64,000 nt of DNA, taken from NCBI RefSeq assembly GCF_963169125.1, contig NC_084798.1, forward strand, positions 169,599,980-169,663,979, in the 5' to 3' direction. This DNA is from Humulus lupulus. Taxonomy: Eukaryota > Streptophyta > Magnoliopsida > Rosales > Cannabaceae. The notes below the pieces were generated by a model. That model saw only the letters and a program-made list of their open reading frames with translations. It did no database searches and had not been told where the DNA came from. The position numbers and the translations under genes were made by a program. How positions within the stretch are numbered: the first letter of the stretch is position 1; every line of letters starts with the position of its first letter. Shown one piece after another: positions 56,473 to 64,000 of the stretch.

Positions 56473-58798
56473 TGTAATGCCCCGAAATCCCTAATGTGGT
56501 TTAATGGTTGGATTAGTAGGCCGGGAGGGCCATAATTGATTTATTATGCCATTAAACTGTTATATGCATGTTTGTGTGAATTATATTATAATATGATGTT
56601 AAATGCGTGCATGTGGGTCCACATTTCGTGACAGGGGTATTTTGGTAATTTGGCCTGTTGAGGGCGTAATTGTATATTTGTATGCATGTCGGTGATATAT
56701 TGTTGAGGCCACATTATAATGTGGATTTGTTCGAGCTATTCGGCATGAGACGATCTTTGAATATTAAGTAGCGGTTTAGTCATAACGGGATTAAGTTCGA
56801 GGCTTGAATATTAAGTAGCGGGGTGAGTCTCGGGATGATTAAATGATTAGAACGTTGCCGGGAGTATAAGGTAACGCGATTTGAATTATTGGTATTTGAG
56901 AATATCGAGAATAGCGGGAATTGGAGAGCGTAATTATGATTAACGAAATAGGTTGAAAATGGAGATTTTATCCTTAGGGAGGCTTTAGAAGCTTTAAATG
57001 ACCTAGGGGCATTAAGGTCATTTGGCTTGGGATACATATGTTTTTGGTTGGCTGTAGAAACATATAGAACAAAAACATAGCCCTCACTTCTTCTTCACGT
57101 ACATCCCCTTCTCTCTATTTTCCTTTGAAGTTTTTGGTCCCAAATTGAAGAATCAAGCTAGGAAATCAAAGCTTGGGGGTTATAGACTTAGTTCATCTAT
57201 TGAGGAGGATTCAAACCAACTTGAGGTAAGAAATTGTCCATGAATTTTAAGCTATACTCTGTTTTCTTTATAGTTTTCAGCTTATAGTTTTGATGTGGAT
57301 AGTTGGAATCAATGGGAGTTTTTGTGTAAGATTGATTGGGTTTTGATGAGGGTATGGTGTAGATGAAGTTTAGGGGTTGAATTGGGTGTTTTGGTAAGGT
57401 TTTGGATTGGTTTGGAAGGTTGGTTTCAAGGGGAATTGCAAGGAGGGAAAATAGAGGTGTTGCTGGTCTGAAGTTGGCGCAGCAGCGCTAGGCAGGGCAG
57501 AGAGTTGGGCCTCTCTGACTTGGAAATAGCACCTCAGCGCCATTTAATAGGGCTGCAGCGTTGGTCCATTTTCCAGCAAGCCTATATTAGGGCTCGGAAT
57601 GACTTTTAAGGCTCGAGGTTTGGTTCCTTTGCCTCGTTTGAGTATATTAAGATTCCCGAGAGTGCGAGATTGATCCCGGGAGTGTGGTTTTAGATTGTGA
57701 ACCATTTATTAATTTAGTTTATTAATGGGTTATAATTGGTTATGATTAGGTAACCGCTAAGGGACTAAAAGGTTGATCGTTCTCAGGAGTCGTTCTTATT
57801 ATATTTCTCGCTAGAACCAGAGGTAAGAAGACTGCACCCTGTGTATATGACATGCATGATTATTGTTGAGGCATGTTGGTTGATAAATGTGGAAATTGAT
57901 TGCATATTAAATGCTAGCGAATATTGGTTACTTGTATATGGCACTGACTAGTCAGGGACACTGACCTAAGAGTCAGAAACGACATAACGTCTTGAACGCA
58001 GGGCCGAATGAAGATTAGATCTAATCCATATCAGCGTTGAATGACTCTAAGGTATTAACGCTGGACCGACCCTAAGGTCGATGAAACTTATAAGCGCTTG
58101 ACTAGTCTAAGCTAGTTACTCAGAGCCAAGGCCTAAGGCCTAGGTGACCGTTTATCACATGGCTAGGGAACGAAGTTCCATGTTTATGACTCTATGGTCA
58201 TGAGGTTGGTTATGTTGATGACTAGTCATCATGCACCTAACCTGTTTAAGCTAGTGAAAGGTTCACTTATCTGTTCAGCCCAGTGACCCTATCGTCACAT
58301 GGCTTATGGGAACTATACCCACATTCGTGACTTTTGTGACTGTCACTTACCTGTTTTGGACTGAAAGTCCTTAATGATTATTATGATCATTGTTGATATT
58401 ATATCATGCTATATTATGTTTTCTTGCTAGGCCTTGGCTCATGGGTGCTATGTGGTGCAGGTGGTGATGTGTACATATGCAGCCGCTTGACCACCACGGG
58501 CAAGGAGTTCTCAGAGGAACTAGGAGGTTTACCCTATTTTTGCCGCTTAGGTCGGCGGGTTTGTAAATTTGAAACAGTAATGAACATTTTGAGTTTTAAA
58601 TGACTTGTAAATGTTTTGATGAGCTCAAAAATAGTTTTATATACTTAATAAATCATATCCTTTCCTTTTTATTGGTTTTTCCACCTTAGCCTGTTAATAA
58701 CACTTAGAAGCACGTTTTTAACCAAAGGACTCGGGTAGCGAGTTAAATTTCCGGTTCACCGTTCACAGTAACTGTCCTGGGGTAACCAGGGCGTTACA
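56473..58798 (+). mobile_element. Element G 5' LTR
   Basis: 2326 bp, TGTAATGCCC...GGGCGTTACA, with an inverted terminal match TGTAA(T/C)GCCC/GGGCGTTACA. It contains C/G-rich and T-rich blocks but no gene. Around 57950-58330 are several short repeats with GACTAGTC and CCTAAG words. Confidence 0.92.
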
Positions 58799-58801
58799 AC
58801 T

Positions 58802-58813
58802 TGGTATCAGAGC
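58802..58813 (+). other. Element G primer-binding site
   Basis: TGGTATCAGAGC starts 3 bases after the LTR. It is complementary to the 3' end of initiator methionine tRNA, the usual primer of this lineage. Confidence 0.9.
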
Positions 58814-59244
58814 GTGCCAAGGTTAGGGTTCTTGTAGACTGGCTGGGCATGTACCCTCATCACTAAAGTCAAGCTCGACTCATGGTTCGGTAACTATTTA
58901 TGTAGTTATGTGTATAACTGCTTAAATATGGTATATATGATTTACATGTATGCATGAGACACCATGTTAAACCTGTGCCCTGAAATATTATATTCTTAGC
59001 AACTGTGTGCTAAATAATACTAAGATTGCTGGAACATCCTTATTAGTATTGTTGTGTGTGAATTATTATGTGATACATGTTGAATGCTAAATGCTATAAA
59101 CATGTATCTGCCTGTATATATTGTATGACTATGGAATATGATAATTGTCTGCTTGTTCTTGGACCGTAAGGCGGCAAGAGGTTTAGTTATTACTACCTGA
59201 CTAGCAGTATTGATCATTATTTCAGCAAGGTATAAGAGATAAGA

Positions 59245-60420
59245 ATGAATCCAGGGCAGACAGATACTTCAGCTGGCCAGAGTGATCAGGGTCAGAATAA
59301 TAATAGTCAGGGTCAAGAGAATGACCAGTCACAGATTCCACATCCAACTCCTGTAAACTGGCAACAGATAGTTAGTGATCTGCAGGCTATAATATTAAGA
59401 CAGGGAGAAGAGCTTCGTCTCCTGAAACAGCAGCAAGCGCCTGCAGTGGCCAGTGTATCAGAGGCACCTCCTGTGTCGGTGCCAGCAACTGCCTGAGGTT
59501 GGAAATAAATGGGAGCCTCTTTATGAAAGGTTCAGGAAGCAACAACCTCTAGTATTTGAGGGCAGTGCAGATCCTGCCAAAGCTGGGCAGTGGATGAGTA
59601 TGATTACCACCACCCTGGATTTCATGAGGGTATCTGGTAATGAGAGGGTGGCCTGTACCACTTATATGTTTCGGGAGGATGCCCGGATTTGGTGGGAGGT
59701 TATTACCCAGACTAAGAATGTTAATGCCCTGAGTTGGGAAGAGTTTCAGATTCTGTTCAACGAAAAATATTATAATGATGCCATCAGGGCAGCTAAAGCT
59801 GAGGAATTCATTAGGCTACTTCAGGGAGGTTTATCAGTCACTGAGTATGCCTTGAAATTTGATCGTTTAGCAAAGTTTGCAATGGAGTTGGTACCCACTA
59901 ATGGGACCAGAAGAGAGAGATTTCTACAGGGGCTACAACCCAGATTAGCCCATGACGTACGTATCACCACTGTGGCTGGGGTTACTACGTATGCACAGGT
60001 GGTTAAGAAGGTACTCACACCTGAGAGTGCAGAGAACAGGATCTGGTGGGACAGTGCAGCCAGAAAGGATTTTAGGAGGACAGGTCCTCCATTTGTGGGT
60101 TCAAGTAGGGGTGGAGGCCCCAGTGATCAGAAGAGGAAGGTTCCTGACACCTTCCCAGTTCCAGGTCCTGATAGGCGGCCCCGTGGTATTTCAATGGGTC
60201 GTCCAGGTGGTAGTGAAGCCTGGAAGTCTTATCCTGAGTGCCCTAGATGCAAGATACATCATTTGGGAGAGTGTAAGGCAGGGGCTTGCTTCTCGTGTGG
60301 AGCAATGGGTCATCTTAAAAAGGATTGCCCTAAGGCAAGAAAAGAAGAACCCAGAAAGGCGGACATCTCGGCCCCAGCTCGAGTGTTCGCATTGACTCAA
60401 GCAGAACCTGAGGCTTCTCC
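59245..60420 (+). pseudogene. Element G gag
   Basis: Start ATG 59245 (MNPGQTDTSAGQSDQ), Gln/Asn-rich N-terminus. Near 59490 the frame changes, so the first 83 codons and the rest are in different frames. The capsid-like domain follows (VFEGSADPAKAGQWMSMITT, WWEVITQTKNVNALSWEEFQ, EFIRLLQGGLSVTEYALKFD) and a CCHC zinc knuckle CFSCGAMGHLKKDC (about 60286-60330). It would form particles and bind genomic RNA. Confidence 0.88.
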
Positions 60421-63400
60421 CTTAGTTGTTACAGGTCAGCTTCTTAGTGCTGGAACCCCTTATAATGTATTGATTGATTCTGGTGCTACACATTCTTTTG
60501 TTGCTAGTAGTATTATTGATAGACTGTGTAGACCCTATGATTTTTATGCTGTGGGGTTTGGAACTTTGTTACCCACTGGAGGGTTAGTGGTATCCAGGAG
60601 ATGGGTTAGATCTCTGCCAGTGACAGTGGAGGGCAGAGAGTTGTCAGTGGACTTGATAGAGTTGGTTATGACTGACTTTGATATGATATTGGGTATGGAC
60701 TGGTTGGCAAAGTATGGGGCAACCATTGATTGCAGAAGGAAAATGGTCACCTTTGAGCCTGAAGGTGAGGATCCTTTTGTGTTTGTTGGTATTGTGCATG
60801 GACCTCGCATACCTATGATTTCTGTTTTGAGGGCTAGGGATTTATTGCAAAGAGGTTTCATTGGATTCTTAGCCAGTGTGGTTGATACCACTTAGGTCGT
60901 GCCAGTGAGACCAAAAGATACCAAGTTAGTTTGTGAGTTTCTGGATGTGTTTCTAGAAGATTTTCTAGGGTTGCCACCGCATAGGGAAATTGAATTCGTT
61001 ATAGAACTGGCACCAGGGACGGAGCCAGTGTCTAGAGCACCTTACAGAATGGCCCTAGCTAAGTTAAAAAAATTAAAGGTATAGTTGCAAGAGCTGTTAG
61101 ATTTGGGTTTTATCAGACCTAGTTTCTCACCTTGGGGTGCGCCAGTTCTGTTTGTTAAGATAAAGGATGGTTCTCTGAGAATGTGTATTGATTACAGAGA
61201 ACTGAATAAGCTGACAATTAAGAATAAGTATCCTTTGCCAAGGATAGATGATCTGTTTGATCAGTTGCAAGGTAAGAAGGTATTCTCAAAGATTGACCTC
61301 CGTTCTGGTTATCATCAGTTGAGGGTCAAGGAAGGAGACATACCAAAGACTGCTTTTTGTACCAGGTATGGGCATTATGAGTTCCTAGTTATGTCTTTTG
61401 GATTGACTAATGCCCCTACTGCTTTTATGGATATGATGAACAGAGTGTTCAAGGATTATCTGGACCAGTTTGTGATTGTCTTCATCGATGATATTCTGGT
61501 ATATTCTCAGTCTGAGTCAGAACATGAGCAACATCTGAGGTTGGTTCTACAGAGACTGAGGGAACACAGATTGTTTGCAAAGTTCAAGAAGTGTGAGTTC
61601 TGGTTATCTCAGGTATTCTTTCTTGGGCACATTGTCAGTAAGGAGGGGATTAAGGTAGATCCAGCGAAGATTGAAGCAGTCAGAGATTGGCCAAGGCCAA
61701 AGAATGCTTCTGAGGTTAGAAGTTTCCTTGGATTGGCAGGTTATTATAGGCGGTTCGTGGAAGGGTTCTCAAAGATTGCTTCTGCATTAACTGAGCTGAC
61801 ACACAAGAGCCAGAAATTTGTGTGGTCAGATAAATGTGAGAACAGCTTCCAGGAGCTGAAGCAGAGATTGATTATAGCTCTGATTCTGAGTCTTCCAACA
61901 GATCAGAAGAAGTTTGTGATTTATTGTGATGCTTCTCATCAGGGTTTGGGTTGTGTTCTGATGCAGTCAGAGAAGGTAATTGATTATGCTTCTCGTCAGA
62001 TTGAGGAGTATGAAAAGAGATATCCCACTCATGATTTAGAGTTGGCAGCTGTGGTTTTTGCTTTAAAGATATGGAGGCATTATCTTTATGGAGAGAAATG
62101 TGAGATCTATACAGACCACAAGAGCCTGAAATACTTCTTCACTCAGAAAGATCATAATATGAGGCAAAGGCGTTGGCTGGAGTTAGTAAAAGATTATGAC
62201 TGTGAAATCTTGTATCATCCAGGAAAGGGCAACGTGGTAGCTGATGCTTTAAGCCAGAAGGGTCCGGGACAGATTTATGGTATGAGGCTGATAGCCAGAG
62301 AGTTAGCAGATGATATGACCAGAGCTGGTATAGAGTTGCTGGTGGGACAGTTGGCTAACATTACGCTACAGTCTACACTGTTGGAGAGAATCAAGGAGGG
62401 TCAATTGAGTGATCCACAGTTGATCAAGATCAGAGAGGATGTTTTGGCTGGAGCATCTAGAGATTATATAGTGTCTGAGATAGGCTTGTTGAGATACAAG
62501 GGGCAGATATGTGTTCCGTTAGACACTGCCTTGAGGCGAGAGATTCTGGATGAATCTCATACTACACCTTACTCTTTGCATCCAGGCACCACAAAGATGT
62601 ATCAGGATGTGAGATCATTGTATTGGTGGCAAGGGATGAAGAGAGATGTAGTAGAATATGTGGTTAAGTGCTTGACATGTCAGCAGGTCAAGGCTGAGCA
62701 TCAGAGGCTGACAGGATTATTGCAGCCTCTGGATATCCCACAGTGGAAGTGGGAAGACATCATGATGGATTTCGTGGTGGGCTTGCCCAGGACTGTTGAT
62801 CAGCATGACTCTATTTGGGTGATAGTGGATCGCTACACTAAGTCAGCTCACTTCTTGCCAGTGAGGACTACTTATACAGTGGATCAGTATGCATATCTCT
62901 ATGTGAGAGAGATCATGCGCCTCCATGGAGCGCCTAGGTCGATCGTGTCAGATCGGTACCCTACTTTTACTTCCAAGTTCTGGGGGAGTTTGTAGAAGGC
63001 CATGGGAACACAATTGAAGTTCAGCACTGCTTATCATCCTCAGACGGATGGGCAATCTGAGAGGATGATCCAGATATTGGAAGACATGCTGCGGGCATGT
63101 GTGTTGGACTTTGGTGGATCTTGGAGTAAGTATCTACCTTTGATAGAATTTTCCTACAACAACAGTTATCAGTCTACCATTAGACTTGCACCTTATGAGA
63201 TGTTGTATGGTAGGAAGTGCAGATCTCCCATTCATTGGGATGAGACAGGTGAACGGAGATACTTGGGTCCTGAGGCAGTTCAGAGGACCAGTGAGGCCAT
63301 TGAGAAGATTAGAGCTAGGATTCTCGCTTCTCAGAGTAGGTAGAAGAGCTATGCAGATCCCAAGCGTAGGAACGTGTAGTTCCAAGTGGGAGACTATGTC

Positions 63401-63800
63401 TTCCTTAGAGTCTCGCCATGGAAAGGGGTGAGAAGGTTTGGGAAGAAGGGCAAGCTGAGTCCTACGTTTGTAGGTCCATTTGAGATCCTAGAGAGGATTG
63501 GTCAGGTGGCTTACAGGCTAGCTTTGCCTCCGGTGTTGTCAGCCGTACATAATGTATTTCATGTTTCAGCTCTTTGGAGGTATGTATCTGATGTTAGTCA
63601 TATTTTGAGTTATGAAGATCTGGAGCTTGAGCCAGATCTCTCATTTGAGGAGCAGCCTGTTCAGATACTTAATAGATAAAGTCCTCAGGAATAAGACGAT
63701 ACCTTTGGTTAAGGTATTGTGGAGGAACAGCAAGGTCGAGGAAGTGACCTGGGAGCTGGAGTTAGACATGCAACATCAGTATCCCGAGCTATTCAGGTAA
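60421..63800 (+). pseudogene. Element G pol: protease, RT, RNase H, integrase, chromodomain-like end
   Basis: All in one frame until about 63680. Protease (LIDSGATHSFV, about 60468-60500; DMILGMDWLAKYGATIDC). RT ([20 protein letters not shown]; catalytic FIDD in [11 protein letters not shown], about 61470-61500). RNase H ([16 protein letters not shown]). Integrase zinc domain ([32 protein letters not shown]) and core ([32 protein letters not shown]-like with catalytic Glu near 63060). GPF/Y module (TFVGPFEILERIGQVAYRL). A chromodomain-like tail (VLWRNSKVEEVTWELEL) sits in a shifted frame after 63679. Five in-frame stops, at 60893, 61082, 62993, 63341 and about 63377, are all TAG. Confidence 0.9.
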
Positions 63801-63817
63801 ATTTCGATGACAAAATT

Positions 63818-63836
63818 TCTGTAAGGAGGGGATAGT
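63818..63836 (+). other. Element G polypurine tract
   Basis: Purine-rich TCTGTAAGGAGGGGATAGT immediately before the 3' LTR; AAGGAGGGGA is the usual core. Confidence 0.8.
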
Positions 63837-64000
63837 TGTAATGCCCTGAAATCCCTAATGTGATTTAATGGTTGGATTAGTAGGCCGGGAGGACCATAAT
63901 TGATTTATTATGCCATTAAACTGTTATATGCATGTTTGTGTGAATTATATTATAATATGATGTTAAATGCATGCATGTGGGTCCACATTTCGTGATAAGG
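63837..64000 (+). mobile_element. Element G 3' LTR (first 164 bp)
   Basis: Starts TGTAATGCCCTGAAATCCC and is colinear with 56473-56636. Continues beyond the window. Confidence 0.95.

Larger units (their letters stand above)
56473..64000 (+). mobile_element. Element G: Tekay/Del-type chromovirus (Ty3/gypsy), right end outside window
   Basis: 5' LTR 56473-58798 (2326 bp), initiator-Met-tRNA primer-binding site, gag-pol on the plus strand, C-terminal chromodomain-like segment, polypurine tract and the first 164 bp of the 3' LTR. Long LTRs, a single RNase H and the chromodomain place it with Tekay/Del chromoviruses, a different lineage from A-C, E and F. Target duplication would be GAAGT (56468-56472). 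It inserted into element F. LTR copies differ at 6 of the 164 comparable positions, all transitions. Confidence 0.92.

Noticed and set aside
56473..58798. Short plus- and minus-strand frames in the G 5' LTR (for example 58406-58603)
   Set aside because: Located in a 2.3-kb LTR, no conserved motif, no expected gene there.

Overview
This is nuclear DNA from a flowering plant, most likely a eudicot. The evidence is one intron-containing plastid-targeted heme oxygenase gene, a nuclear copy of a chloroplast rpoC1 fragment, and dense plant-type Ty3/gypsy and Ty1/copia LTR retrotransposons. I cannot name the species. A Rosales plant (for example Cannabaceae) is only a guess. About 80 percent of the window is retroelement. 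The only apparently functional host gene is HO1 at 10172-12287 on the minus strand.

Layout. (1) 1-5703: element A, a minus-strand Tat-lineage Ty3/gypsy element cut by the left edge, ending in its 5' LTR. It abuts an opposite-strand LTR remnant (5709-6555). (2) 6556-14182: an AT-rich gene island with two foldback MITEs (7465-7872 and 7980-8392), the rpoC1 fragment (about 8607-8978), HO1 and its upstream region. (3) 14183-24657: element B, a complete Tat element with 773-bp LTRs and target duplication GTACC, inserted in an older MITE-like repeat. (4) 25533 to the right edge: a nest. Element C (Tat, LTR 25533-26579) is split at 35968/35969 by a copia element D. D's LTR is split by element E (38025-49637, Tat, 591-bp LTRs, target duplication ACTAC). 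D's coding part is split at 50630/50631 by element F (Tat, plus strand). F is split at 56472/56473 by element G (Tekay/Del-type chromovirus, plus strand), which runs off the right edge. The missing halves of G, F, D and C are expected beyond 64000 in that order.

The most interesting content is shared by the Tat elements B, C and E. Each carries, between its 3' LTR and the end of pol, a second gene on the opposite strand. That gene has its own TATA box, conserved intron positions and phases, an N-terminal domain like the plant 'putative gypsy type transposon' family, and a C-terminal coiled coil ending in an aromatic motif. Between this antisense gene and pol lies a conserved hairpin abutting a G-rich tract that resembles the element's polypurine tract. 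In B and C there is also a tandem-repeat array there. A second small hairpin in the LTR leader (GTGG/CCAC stem) is present in all six Tat-type LTR families seen, and its outer base pair covaries.

Almost all retroelement reading frames are broken by stops and frameshifts. In G every in-frame pol stop is TAG, and two stops in E are tryptophan positions changed to TAG, as expected from cytosine-methylation decay. By eye, paired LTRs differ by about 1.4 percent (E) and 3.4 percent (B).
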